Source: Cercophora sp. LCS_1 (taxonomy: Eukaryota; Ascomycota; Sordariomycetes; Sordariales; Lasiosphaeriaceae). Taken from it: DNA of 64,000 bases. The notes below the pieces were generated by a model, which worked only from the letters and a program-made list of their open reading frames with translations, was not told where the DNA came from and searched no databases. The DNA lies in contig JAPZLL010000048.1 in NCBI GenBank assembly GCA_036250225.1, forward strand, positions 186,001-250,000. Direction: 5' to 3'. The translations under genes and the position numbers were made by a program. Below, piece after piece: positions 31,363-42,079 of the stretch. Numbering within the stretch: position 1 is the stretch's first letter; each line of letters begins with the position of its first letter.

Positions 31363-32201
31363 TATATTGTCAAGGCCTTGATACATACCATAGAAACACT
31401 GTCATGAATCAAGGCATTAAATCCCTTGGGTCCCGGATAATTGTGCGCACAGGTCGGAGGGATGTTCTTCTCGGAGGACGGGCTTGCCCAATATTTCAAC
31501 CAATACTCGGTAGGCGATTTGAGGTGGTCAGTCGGATTCACTGTGCAGGTTTTATTGTCTTCGCCCTTATCGACAATCGGGTTCCGGGCGGTGTTATCCC
31601 CGGACGGAGCGCCGGATTCTGAGGAAGTTGGGCCCAGGTATTGAGCGCTTCGCCTCAAGCCTGGCACATGGGCGAAAAGGGCTGTTGCTTTTTATGCTTC
31701 CGGTTGTCCCGGACCGGTCTCTCGGATCTTAGATGATCTGGAGAAGGCGGGGGTAGCTCCATTGTCACCAATCCAATTGGTCTCGAAGCTGAACAGGGCT
31801 GAATGTCACGTGGTAGGGCGTCGGAAGATGGATTCCAGGGTGCGCACCATGCGCTAAGATCTCCAGGCGGCCCCACGGGTCCGCTTTACTGCATGTCCGT
31901 GTGATTTGTGCAAGCCATTCTGCGATTTGTGCAACCAGCTCGGCGCATCCCCGCAAAGGCCCCACAGACGCGTCCGCGACCCGGCCTCTGATTCAACCAA
32001 GCCATCAACAAGCCCTTGCAGCGCGTCCCGCACTCTCTTATCGCTACGAACCTTCCTCAAACTCTGGCAATGGAGACACACCACCCTCAATCGACCCAAT
32101 TCCACCGAGACATGACGATATAGCAGCCTTCTCCAAGCGCTTCTCCATAAACTGCGCGAACTGGCGACCGGCTTTGGGCAACGCCCTCGTAACGTGTCAA
32201 G
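31363..32201. other. Intergenic region between zinc-finger and sirtuin genes
   Basis: About 0.84 kb with the 3' end of the zinc-finger gene and the promoter of the sirtuin gene. Open frames on both strands around 31855-32370 partly overlap the sirtuin 5' end and lack recognisable domains. No repeat is evident. Confidence 0.4.
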
Positions 32202-35200
32202 ATGCCAACGACACATGTCGAGCCGGCCTCCGAGTCCCATCTGCACGAGATTGCGACTGCGCTGTGGAAGTCGCGGAAAGTCGTCGTCATTACTGGCGCC
32301 GGGATCAGTACAAACTCGGGGATTCCTGTACGTTCCCTCCCCTCTTCGTCCGCAAAGCGCGCGTCTGACCATTTTGCAGGATTTCCGATCCGAAAATGGC
32401 CTATACTCGCTGATCCAGGCTCAATTCGACGCCACCGCAGAAGACGGCCCCGCGAGTAGCAATGTCGACGCCGACGAGTCTGACCTATCTTCCGATTTCT
32501 CCGATCACCGGCCGACCAAGCGTCGTAGACTCTCCCCAGAGCAAACCCCGGGAAAGGCTGTCAATGTGGAGGCTCCAATTGAACAGCACAGGGTCGGTAC
32601 TCTTGGTGGTGATGGAGGCACGGGCGGCCCCTCGACGAGGGATGGTTCTGCACACCAGACGAGTTTACTAAAGGCGCCCAAACAATCGAGCGAACGAGAC
32701 GGAGAGATGGATGTGATCATGGGCGACGCAGACGAAGAGCATGCCCCCGGGCCTCCAGGCGATACTTTGCCTTGTCGTCTCGACGGCACACCCCCGGCAC
32801 AGCCGAGCTCTCGACGACCGACATTGACGCCCCTTCTTAGCCCACGGTTGTCCTCTGGCACCGCAGACCTGCCAGATACTAAAGACGAGTTCGCAGCGTC
32901 TGAGCGACAACCCCATTTCGTTTCATCTCCTCCGAGCTTGGCTCTCGATATCACGACAGGTTCCGATCGCCAGCTAAGGTTTTCAGTCGCCTCTTCCCCG
33001 CTTTCATCACCACCTCCCATCTTGTCCGACCCATTCCGGGAATACTCGGCCGACACTTCAAGCCCTTCTCCGAGCTCCAACAGTAGCAGCTCGTTGTCGC
33101 GGTCAGAAAGCGAGGAGCCATCTTCGGCTTCGACGCCACTTCTAACCTCGCAGACATCCTTTGCCTCGTCGTCAAGTCGAACATCGCTACCCAACATGAA
33201 GGGAAAGGACCTGTTCGACGCGCAGATCTGGTCATGTCCGATCAAAACTTCGGTGTTTTATACGTTTGCAACAACTTTGAGGCAGAAGGTGCGCGAGGCA
33301 GAGCCAACAAGCAGTCACCGTTTCGTCAGTGTCCTCCGGGACAGCCGGAAACTGGTCCGTTGTTACACACAAAACATTGACCAGCTGGAGGAACGCGTTG
33401 GCCTTGCAACTTCTCTTGAGCTCGGGCCCGGAAGCAGATACAGGTTTTCGGTTCGCGCAGGGAGAACCTCAGTGGGCGTGAAAGGCGCAGTCAAGGAGAC
33501 GGAAACGCCCACTGGATCCCAGACCCAGCCTGGACAACAAGACGATGTGCCCTCGGAATCACAGACGAATGTGGATGATGGCCGAATGGAGGACGACGGC
33601 GCCGCAGCACCGAGCAACGTTCCCTTCTCAGCAGCTGAGATGAGTTCGGACTCGACAGAAGTAGCCGCACCGGCCACCGTCTCCGCGCCGGGCCCGAATC
33701 GCGGTGTCGAGTGCGTTTTCCTACATGGCTCCCTTGCCCACCTCCGGTGCTTTGTGTGCGGGCGCACGTCGGAATGGGACGAAGAAACACGACTGGCAGA
33801 TACCCTAGCAGGCCGACAACCGACGTGCCCACATTGCGCTGGGGCAACAGCGGCTCGACAGGAACGAGGGAAACGGGCGCTCGGCGTCGGGAAACTCCGG
33901 CCCGACATTGTACTCTACGGCGAAGAGCATCCACATGCGCACTTGATCAGCCCTCTTGTCCAACATGATCTCTCGCTTGGGCCAGACATGTTGCTCATCT
34001 TGGGGACGAGCTTGCGAGTGCATGGACTGAAGGTTCTTGTCAAGGAGTTCGCCAAGGCCGTCCACGATCGTGGAGGCAATGTCGTCTTTGTCAACTTCAC
34101 CAAGCCCCCCGAGTCTGTGTGGGCTGATGTCATTGACTACTGGGTTCAGTGGGACTGTGATGCCTGGGTGAGCGACGTACAGAAACGACGGCCTGCCCTT
34201 TGGTTACCCCCTGGGACAACGCTCCCTGAAGGTGACAAACCCAAAGCATCGAAATCATCAAGAAAGAACGGCAACCTTGAAGGGGCCAAGCGCAAGTCGG
34301 TCAAGAATTCGTCGAGCAAGCGCAGGGAGAGTGACGAGCCAGCTCGGGATGTCATCGAAGTTAGCCAACCCATGGATGGCGACCAGCCGAGCTCCCAAGA
34401 AGGGCAGCCCGGATCCCCGGAACAACCGGAGACCAAGCAACAGGAGCTGGGAGGGGGAGAAGAAGAGCGGCAGGACAAGGCCGAGCCCCAGAAGAGACCC
34501 TCGAGAGCCCCTCGGCCACCCAAGCCCAGAGAATACAAGTTCAACCCCAACGCCAAGCGTCCTGCAGCTGTGCGTGACGACAAGCACAACGGGGCCTACG
34601 TTATTGGGAAGATCATGTTCAATCTCGGCCGGATATCGGGTCGAACCGCTGCGTCTTCTACGCAGTGTTCTCCTGCTGCGACAACCAAGTCGAAGCCAAA
34701 GAGAAACCGCAAGTCGGCTCCAGCCGCTCTTGGGCCACAGCCGTTTGTTCCGGCACAGCAAGGTGCCGAATTGGAACCAAAGGTAGAGGCTAGACGCCAG
34801 GACAGCGAAATGCCCGGACTGCAACCAGAGGCTGCGCCTGAACTGGCGCCAGCACCCACAATACCAGCGATCCCTGAATTGCAAACTGCCCCTGGACAGA
34901 AGGAGGCAAAACGACTGGCGAAATGGCGAACAAAACGAGAGAAGCAGCCCGAAGAAGCTGAGCTTCCAGATTTACGTCCCAACCAAGACGATTCAATATC
35001 AGCAGCCGTGAAAAACCGGAAGCGCAAACGAACCGTGACGTGGAAGAAAATACACGGCGTTGAGACAGCCGTCTCCTCTGATGGCCCCGATCCGGCTTCC
35101 GCGTCAACGTCGAGCCGGTTGCCTGGGCCCGCGGCGCTCCTGTCATTGCGTCACCCAGAACCCCCGGCCCACCACTTCTCTTTCATCTCGCATGCTGCAA

Positions 35201-35526
35201 CTTCTTCCCCGCCCCCACATTTCGTCCCTCATCCCATCACATTGCCTGAAATACAAAAGCAGCCTCTCGAGGTCTCATCGCCTAACAGGCCACAGCCGAT
35301 GGAAGTGGCCTCATGGGCGCCACATGGGAACCCTTTCTTCCTCAATGACCCTCTCTCAGGCTGTTTTGGCTACTCACCGCCCCGTGCCGCCCCGGCTCCC
35401 CGTCCCCACTTCTATCAGTTTTATAAGCAAGATACCGTAGACAGTCTATGGGGACCGGACAAGCAGTTGAGGATGGAGGACCGCGAGGCGGCTGAAGTGC
35501 TAGCCGCCCTTGGAGGTAAAGCATAG
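32202..35526 (+). CDS. NAD-dependent histone deacetylase, Hst3/Hst4-type sirtuin
   Basis: Nuclear sirtuin of 1,090 residues, far longer than the roughly 450-600 usual for Hst3/Hst4. Two exons: 32202-32327 and 32380-35526. The splice joins VVITGAGISTNSGIP to DFRSENGLY, restoring the NAD-binding motif at residues 33-51. A Ser-rich insert of about 320 residues then separates this from TQNIDQLEERVG (about 372). Catalytic His lies in VFLHGSL (about 490). Four zinc Cys lie in CFVCG (about 500) and CPHC (about 527). LRPDIVLYGE and LILGTSLRVHG (about 584) complete the fold. The C-terminal third is disordered with Lys/Arg- and Pro-rich patches. Hst3/4 enzymes remove H3K56 acetylation in other fungi; assignment here rests on domain pattern only. 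Confidence 0.9.
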
Positions 35527-35869
35527 ATCATTGTACAAAGCTGTGGCTCAGCTATATCATTAGGATAGCATTTCCAGTACCAGCGAAACGGAGAATATTT
35601 CAATGCTTATGCCAATGCACAGGGTGAACGCCAGGATAGGAAGGTCTTTTTCTAAAACATTAATGCCCCCTAAAAAGAATCTGCCGCACTACAAAAAGAG
35701 AACTGGATGCGTGCAGGAAAAAAACAATGCCTCAATGTGTGTAGCTGGCGTGAAGCATCGTCAACGAGGAAGCCAGAGGCCCGGGGCTCCTTGATTAGCC
35801 CCATTCCGGCTCTGTCAAGAGGGAAAGGGCTTTGGAGACGTTACCATGATAAGGCCCATGATCGGTGAT

Positions 35870-36090
35870 TCGGGTTCATCCAGAAGAGCGAGGAAGGCGC
35901 AGAGGACGTGTGCGTGCGTGCCCCTCAAGGGAGCGAGAATTTCGAGAGCTCTGCTCTCCTTTTCCTCTTTCCTTCTTTGGCGAATTCGTGTCCGGTTCAA
36001 CCAAAACCTTTCTTCAAACGAATTCTTTTCGTTTCTCTCAAAACCCACGGTGAAACGATTTTTTTTTCGTGCGCAGGCTTCTCTCCTTAA
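35870..36090 (+). repeat. T-rich stem-loop dispersed element, copy 2
   Basis: AATTTCGAGAGCTCTGCTCT near 35938 contains a perfect 6-bp stem (GAGAGC/GCTCTC, loop TCT). It is followed by CTTTCCTTCTTTGGCG, CCAAAACCTTTCTTCAAACG and T tracts. Copy 3 at 52575-52700 shares the 18-base block TTTCGAGAGCTCTGCTCT exactly, then TTCTTTG and CCCTTTCTTCAAACGA. Upstream, both have GAGGAAGG followed by a purine-rich stretch. Confidence 0.7.
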
Positions 36091-36253
36091 AAGCCCGCCA
36101 TACCTACGACACTGCTATCGGGTTTTCCGGTTACTCGGGTCTGTCGTGGTATCACGTCGACCCGACTCGCATCAGAAAGTCTTCCCACTGAACGTAAACG
36201 ACCGACCGCCCTGGTTTTCTGAACAGGCCGGGTTGGTCTACCCAGTGGGGATT

Positions 36254-36297
36254 GGGCAGTATGTCCCATTCACACATGGGCAAGCCCTACACTGCCC
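36254..36297. other. Nested inverted repeat (potential hairpin)
   Basis: GGGCAGT (36254-36260) pairs perfectly with ACTGCCC (36291-36297). Inside it, CCCAT (36265-36269) pairs with ATGGG (36276-36280). It lies downstream of the stem-loop element, in a gap between convergent genes. It could be part of an RNA or a transposon remnant; nothing else supports either. Confidence 0.45.
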
Positions 36298-36448
36298 GCT
36301 TAGATGGTCCTCAAAACCACGTCTTGGTTTGCGGTATCATTGGCGTTGTGTCGGTCAGAATCGATGACGAGCGGACGACGGTACTGACTTTGAGAAAAAG
36401 CACTTTGCTGTCTTTCCCCCCAAGCAATAATCCAAATCATATCGCCCC

Positions 36449-38343
36449 TCAGTCTACCCTCCTTACTCGACAATTCAACCCAGTCTTCGGCCGCAACAAC
36501 AAATCCGGGTTAAACAACTCAATCTCCCCCATTTCAACTCTCTCAAACTCAAACCTGCTCAAGAGCTCGACCAAAGTCACCTTGAACTGAAGAACAGCCA
36601 TAACCCGACCAATGCACATCCTGGGGCCCTGAGAAAAGGCAGCAAATGCACAGGGTTCCGCGATTTTGTCGGATACGTGATCCCATCTGTTTGGGTTGAA
36701 CTCGCCACAGTCGTCTCCCCAAATTGTCGGGTTATGATGAAACGTGGCTGGCATTACCATCACGATTGTGCCCTTCGGGATGTGAACGCCGAGAACGTTC
36801 ACGTCTTCGGTTGCTTGGCGGGGTATGACGACGGCTAAGGAGCGTTAGTGATGGTAGACGATAGCACGAGGGGTACTTACCAGCGGAGATAAAACGGTAG
36901 AGTTCTTTTGTGAACTTTTCCAGATATGGTAGGCCTTCTAGGTCGTTGTAGTCTGGGTTTGGCTTCGTTGCTAGGAGGGCTTTGATCTCTGTTCTTAAGC
37001 GAGCGGCAACGTCATGGTGGATGCTGAGAACGTGCGTGGCCCATACCAGGGAAAGAGACGTTGTTTCGTGGCCTATAGTGTGTTTAGCTGCATGAAGACA
37101 ACATTCCGTCGATACCAGAATTACCTGCGGCCGTGAAGGTGATCATCTAGTGCAACGTTAGCTCCAGCGATCTTGTGAGACTCTTCCGGGATAATATGGC
37201 AAGGCATACCTGCTCCAGAATATGCTCATCCGTCCACCTCGGTCCATCCCCGTCCTTGAGATACTTTTCTCTCACAAGGTACGACAACAGGTCGTCGGCC
37301 TCTGTCGCCGATGGCCTTGCCGCGGAAGCCCTCCCTTCTCGCATATCGGTGATTCTCTCCTTGACGATCGTGTGCAGCTGGTCACGGACGGTCCATTTCG
37401 CCCGTACAAAATCCCGGTTGATCTTGACCGGAAGCCAGCGGATCGGGAAGAAGGCGTTGATCGCTATGAGTAGTTGTCCGGCACGAGACTGCTCAAAGAG
37501 TTCCTTGTAGCACTTTTCGAAAACAGTCGGTGCTGCAAGGCTGTTGAGCTCGGTTCCAAGCGCGAAGATTCCCATGATATCGAGCGTCAACTTGGAGAAC
37601 ATAGGCGAGACTGAAAAAAGAGTTAGAGGGCTTGACACAAACATCTCGAGAACGAGGGTCTTACGTGTAATGTAGCCGTCATCTTCGTCAACGGCTTTGT
37701 CGAGCAATCCTGCCAAGTCGCGTACTTTGCGCTGGAAGACAGGGATATACTTCTTGAGATTTGCAATGGAGAATAGACCTAACAATCGAAACATCAGTTG
37801 AATCCTCATGGAACAGCGTGTGCACTGATGTGGTCTTACCATTCAGGACCTTGCGCTGATTCTTGTGCTCCTCGCCCTCAGCAACGCCGACTCCCAGTCC
37901 AACGAGTTCAGACGCGAGCTTAAAGTAGAGTGTGGGCTTCGCAAAAGAGTAGCAGTGTTTCGCGAGAATCTCTTTCTGTGCGGCCAAGCTGACGACGAGC
38001 AGTGCATCCGAATTGAAGTAGGTCAGGTAGCGGACAAAGTCGACGGTGGGCCATTTTTGCATCCATGTCATGAATGGTTGGTTTGGGTTGCCTGATGTGA
38101 ATTGCTTGACGGCTTGTCCCATCAGGAAATGGCCGCCCTGTATGTAGCTGGCGGTGAGCCTTGGTAGAGAGGAATTGTTCTGGGAGAGCTCACATTTGGA
38201 CCCGGGAGATGTCTCAGGGGCGAGACATAGTGCGGGTAGATGAAGAATGAATAGACCTTGGAGGCGAGGTATATGCCTATCAAGGTCACGATCGACTGGA
38301 GGCCGACAACTCGTTGAATGGTGCTCGAAATACTGGCCTCCAT
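36449..38343 (-). CDS. Cytochrome P450 monooxygenase (microsomal)
   Basis: ER-anchored P450. The start ATG at 38343 is followed by a membrane segment (IVTLIGIYLASKVYSFFIYP) and the Pro-rich hinge LRHLPGPN. Several short introns interrupt the gene: near 38135-38195, 37795-37850, 37610-37665, 37147-37208, 37077-37124 and about 36840-36880. Spliced exons restore the I-helix FTAAGHETTS (about 37130-37070), ExxR as ELYR (about 36915), FNPNRW, and the heme-Cys loop FSQGPRMCIGR (about 36625). It starts 0.8 kb from a divergent gene with terpenoid-synthase-like motifs, so it could oxidise that protein's product. This pairing is inference. Splice boundaries are by eye. Confidence 0.88.
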
Positions 38344-39144
38344 CTTCGGATTGTCAGTCTGCTGCTGACAGCTGGGGGCGATGAATGTCGTGGGTGCTGT
38401 CGCAGAGTTGGATCAGATTTGGAATGCCATAAGCCTGGCCCCGCTCTCAAGATTCCTTGCACGGTGCTTATCAGGTGCTTTGACACTGGAAGATAAGAAG
38501 GGACCTTGCAGCGGCACGCCTCAATACCTACATGTAATTGTTGCATGAGGGGTCCTGAACCGCTGCCGCAGACAACTTTAGCTACTTCATACCATGGTCA
38601 ACATGGTCCCAAATCGATGAGATCACTTCCCGGGTATGCAAACCGTGCCGTCCCGAAGCCAGATGTGAAATAGCCGCTGCGAGATACGAATCTGCACGAA
38701 GGAAAGTGCAACGTCACGTCTCACAGACTCTCATCTCTACTCCCAGGTGCAATTTCCGACCAGACCCCTATTCTGCAAATCATGTACCCAAGACTTAACA
38801 GACGGTTGTTATTGCATCAAAAGCGCCGGAATACTGTCGCGAGTAAACCGCGCAAGCCAACGTATTCGCTCGCCAAAAGAACTCGTATTCAAACTGTGCC
38901 GTCCCGTTGCCGGATGAATCCCGTTGAGACGTTGCAAGATAGCGCACGACGAGACTCTGCAGCGTCACGCAAGACACGGGCCCTATCTCATCGTTATCCC
39001 CTTCCGGCACGACCAACCGTAGCCATTCATGGTCTCCCGTGCGAAACTCTCCTCCACCATGTTATGCACCCACCCTCGGCTTCTCGAGCGCCACCGTCAC
39101 AAACACCAACACCAACACTCCATCGAACACCAATCACGATCACT
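38344..39144. promoter_or_regulatory. Divergent promoter between P450 and terpenoid-synthase-like gene
   Basis: The 0.8 kb between the P450 start (38343, minus) and the ATG at 39145 (plus). The final 100 bases are CA-rich (CACAAACACCAACACCAACA), as in fungal 5' leaders, which is the main reason for preferring the 39145 start over the upstream in-frame ATG at 38782. No binding site can be named. Confidence 0.5.
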
Positions 39145-41139
39145 ATGTCTGCAATGGCGGCTTCTGTCAAGGATAGGTGGCACAGGCTTGGTTGGTTCAG
39201 CCATCAAGCCTCTGTCTGGTGGACGAGAACCTCTCTATATGTACACATACAGCACCTGAGCACCTGGCTCCCTGGTATCCAACTCCTGTACTCAGTGTAC
39301 CTGTACCTGGGCCTGTGTGCCCATACCCTCTGCACATCCTTCACAGCATGCTCAACCGGGTCATCAAGCGGTACCTCTACCCCCTCAACTCAAGAAACCG
39401 ACAGAATCGAAGAGATGGTTCAGAAGCTCAAGGCAGAACTCTGCGAAGACTGGCTCCAAGACCGGGCAGAGAGATGGGGTCCAACGAAAAGAGACGACAA
39501 CACGCCACCATCTTGGACTGGGACTATCACAACGAAGGTCGGATCCGCCTTTCACTACATCACCTGTCCTGGACATCTGGACGGCAAGCCTTGCGTGGGA
39601 TCTTGGTCTCGCAAGGATCGTCACACTGCAGCTGTTGGTCTCCATTGTACCTACGGCGGGTGGGTAACCTGGGATAGCGACAAGATCATCAACTCCCAGC
39701 TGAGCGAGGAGGTCGGCACTGCTCCCTTGCAAAGGCTGAGACGGCTGTGGGCGGAGCATGTGCTCCAGCAAAGCACAACCACCGGAGCGCAGAAGGGGCA
39801 CCACGACTTGGCTGGAATTTGGGACCAAGCAGTCATGGACAAGGTCCACGAGATGCTGAACAAAGTCACGGCTCAGAAGTCCAAGAGAGCAACCGAAAAG
39901 TTGATGGGTCAGGGTTCAGGAGGGTGGTCAGGCGTGAACGAGAATGGCATCGTTCTCAAACGTGATCCTGGCAGCCGAACGGTGGGCAACTACAAGGACA
40001 GGTGTGACCTCGAACCCGGCGGTATATGGCAGCGGGGCGACGTCGATGTCTGGACAGTTTGGAATGGATGGTCTTGCTTAGCCTCTCGAGATGGAAGATG
40101 GCGACCAGCATACCACTTGGAAGTTATCCTATGTCTCTGGATGACTGTTGTCGACTATGGATCCACGAGAGCGGCATATCGCGACCGGCAAGCAGATTGG
40201 CTTCGGGCAACAGAGTGGTTGTGGGTGAATACGCCGCCTGACGTGCCCCGGCGTTGTTTGGAGGTGTTCAAGAGCGACACGACCGAGATGATCAAACGGG
40301 AGATTCAACGGATGAAAAGCTTGCGACCTGGGGAGTATGTCGCGGACGATATCAGCACGAGCGCACAACGATACAAGTGCTTTCAGGACCGGGCGGGGGA
40401 GGTGATAGCTTATCATTCCGTAGGAGAAGGACTGGAGACGCCGCGAGGTCTTGTGGCAACATGGGCTATGTGTGTCCTGAACGACCTTATCGACTACGAG
40501 AGAGACGTCTTGTGTGGGGAAACAAACAACTTTGTGAGAGGTCTTACAAGCTCCCAGCAGGTTGTGGACGCTGCGGCTTGGATCCTTGAAGCTGTTTGCT
40601 GGGCGATGGACAACCGCGATAACGATTTGACCAATGCCATTCTTGGCACAGCCGCTCTCTATCTGGTGACGTGGAGGTACAACGGGCCGAAGATGGCGAG
40701 ATACGAGTCCATCAGCATCCGGGAGAAGAGACCGGGCACGCCGCCCGAGATGGAGGATATTGCCAACATTATCCGGCCGACAGCGGCGGAAATACGTGGC
40801 GACAGATCCTACGGAGAACTGTTCACGAAGGCCAAGGAAAGAGTCCAAGCACTATACAGCGGCTGTACCTGTCGTACACATCCCGAGGGACACGACGCAT
40901 GGCAGTTGTTTGCACAGGCAATGGACGACGGGGGAAACGATGGAGTCGAGGAACAACTCCATGTCGCACTTGTTGCACTCAATAATGGTGCTAACGCGGG
41001 GGACGTGAATACCGAGTGCGGCGTGGACCTCCTGACCTATGAGTGTTTTGTTCGCTTTCTTGATCCAGACTCGGGTCTTGTTACTCGAGTGCATTACCGG
41101 TCTGGCAACATTGAGCGGGGGAATACAGTGACCGAATAG
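39145..41139 (+). CDS. Unrecognised protein with class I terpenoid-synthase-like motifs
   Basis: Intronless, 664 residues from ATG 39145; the frame also allows a start at 38782 adding 121 Arg/Ser-rich residues. I cannot assign a family. A hydrophobic stretch lies at about 34-60. The C-terminal half is helical and contains N446-D-L-I-D450-Y-E-R-D454 in a LNDLIDYERDVLCGETNN context, matching the spacing of an NSE/DTE metal motif with Asp at the Ser and Glu positions. About 65 residues later a WRYNG provides an Arg-Tyr pair. About 110 residues earlier VVDYGSTRAAYRD could be the first acidic motif, though it is not DDxxD. Cys-rich C-xC-x2-HP lies near 575. It diverges from the P450. An atypical terpene cyclase of the AsR6 kind is one hypothesis; a non-enzymatic protein is the alternative. 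Confidence 0.7.
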   Translation: MSAMAASVKDRWHRLGWFSHQASVWWTRTSLYVHIQHLSTWLPGIQLLYSVYLYLGLCAHTLCTSFTACSTGSSSGTSTPSTQETDRIEEMVQKLKAELCEDWLQDRAERWGPTKRDDNTPPSWTGTITTKVGSAFHYITCPGHLDGKPCVGSWSRKDRHTAAVGLHCTYGGWVTWDSDKIINSQLSEEVGTAPLQRLRRLWAEHVLQQSTTTGAQKGHHDLAGIWDQAVMDKVHEMLNKVTAQKSKRATEKLMGQGSGGWSGVNENGIVLKRDPGSRTVGNYKDRCDLEPGGIWQRGDVDVWTVWNGWSCLASRDGRWRPAYHLEVILCLWMTVVDYGSTRAAYRDRQADWLRATEWLWVNTPPDVPRRCLEVFKSDTTEMIKREIQRMKSLRPGEYVADDISTSAQRYKCFQDRAGEVIAYHSVGEGLETPRGLVATWAMCVLNDLIDYERDVLCGETNNFVRGLTSSQQVVDAAAWILEAVCWAMDNRDNDLTNAILGTAALYLVTWRYNGPKMARYESISIREKRPGTPPEMEDIANIIRPTAAEIRGDRSYGELFTKAKERVQALYSGCTCRTHPEGHDAWQLFAQAMDDGGNDGVEEQLHVALVALNNGANAGDVNTECGVDLLTYECFVRFLDPDSGLVTRVHYRSGNIERGNTVTE

Positions 41140-42079
41140 ATTATTTTTTGTACTTGGCAGTTCATACGCGTTGTTTCGAACCCAAGCTCCGTGACCAAAG
41201 TTCAGCGCTTGGTGTCACTGAATGGGTTCTGGTTCCTGACAATTATGGACTTTCGTCTGAAGAAAAAGAAGTCTCCCTTTCGTCTCAACTACAACTCGGG
41301 GCAACCCATTTCATCCCATAGTAGACCTTCAACGCATGGTCAACTTCATCACGGAGGTGTTCGGTCTTGACTGCTTAATTCCAGGTTTCCGAATCTCGGT
41401 ACACTTGACGCCATACCAAGCCTTCGATGCATCATCCACCTCATCATAGCACTCTGCATCATACATGGATGTCGTCGAGCTACGAACGGCGCCGGAGCGC
41501 CACGAAGGTGAAGGCAATCGTGGCGAGGACCGGAACCACGATGTTGTAGATAGCTCTCGACTTCGCCTCGAGGGCGCGCGCTTCGGTAGCAGAGCGGATT
41601 GACGTTATAGCCTGGTTGAGGAGCTTTGGAACAAGGGCCTTTAATAATTGCTCTTACTAAGCGATACTTTGCCTAACGTCTCTTTTATATCCAATGCTGC
41701 ATTGCCAACCCGTTATGTCCGTTAACTTAATGTGAGAAAGCGCTGTTGTGGCCGCCGAAGCCGGCTGGCGCATGCCGCCATTCCAGGCGGCCTTGACAGC
41801 GAGGGGCGCGGTCCCTTGGAAGCACTATGTATATCATTTGGTCGCGCGACCTGGCCCACACTTTCCCCCACCCCACTCACTTTCCCACTTTCCGTTATCA
41901 GCAACCATTTTCTGCTGGAATCCTGGCTCCTGGCTTCTCAATAAACGATCCGGTCCTCAGTTGCGGGCCAGGGTTATAGGTGGTTACCGTGTGCCGGGAA
42001 GCAAAATGGGGGGCGCGAAAAAAGGCTCTCTTACTGGTATCCAATTTGGCCTGACTAGTAAAGGCTACCTAGTAGGTGT
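41140..42079. other. Intergenic region with a decayed coding fragment
   Basis: Between convergent genes. Apart from the fragment listed at 41480-41653, it also holds, on the minus strand, two related phrases in different frames (DEVDDASKAWYGVKC at about 41410-41460 and DEVDHALKVYYGMKW at about 41295-41345). These suggest an internal duplication in a broken gene. Nothing else is recognised. Confidence 0.4.
41480..41653 (-). pseudogene. 3' coding fragment ending in a transmembrane tail
   Basis: Open frame of 57 codons with no ATG, from just after a TAA to TAG at 41482. It encodes an amphipathic helix (LLNQAITSIRSATEARALEA) followed by a hydrophobic segment (AIYNIVVPVLATIAFTFVAL) and a basic RRRS end. 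This looks like the C-terminal exon or relic of a tail-anchored membrane protein. No upstream exon can be identified. Confidence 0.3.

Larger units (their letters stand above)
35527..36448. other. Intergenic region with T-rich stem-loop element copy 2 and a hairpin
   Basis: No gene is supported. It lies between two convergent genes (sirtuin plus, P450 minus). It contains the stem-loop element (35870-36090) and a separate inverted-repeat structure (36254-36297). The open frame 35846-36367 runs through this non-coding DNA and has no domain. Confidence 0.5.

Noticed and set aside
30141..31667. 508-codon open frame antisense to the C2HC5 zinc-finger gene
   Set aside because: It mirrors a GC-rich coding frame, has no domain or signal, and the sense strand encodes a recognisable conserved protein.
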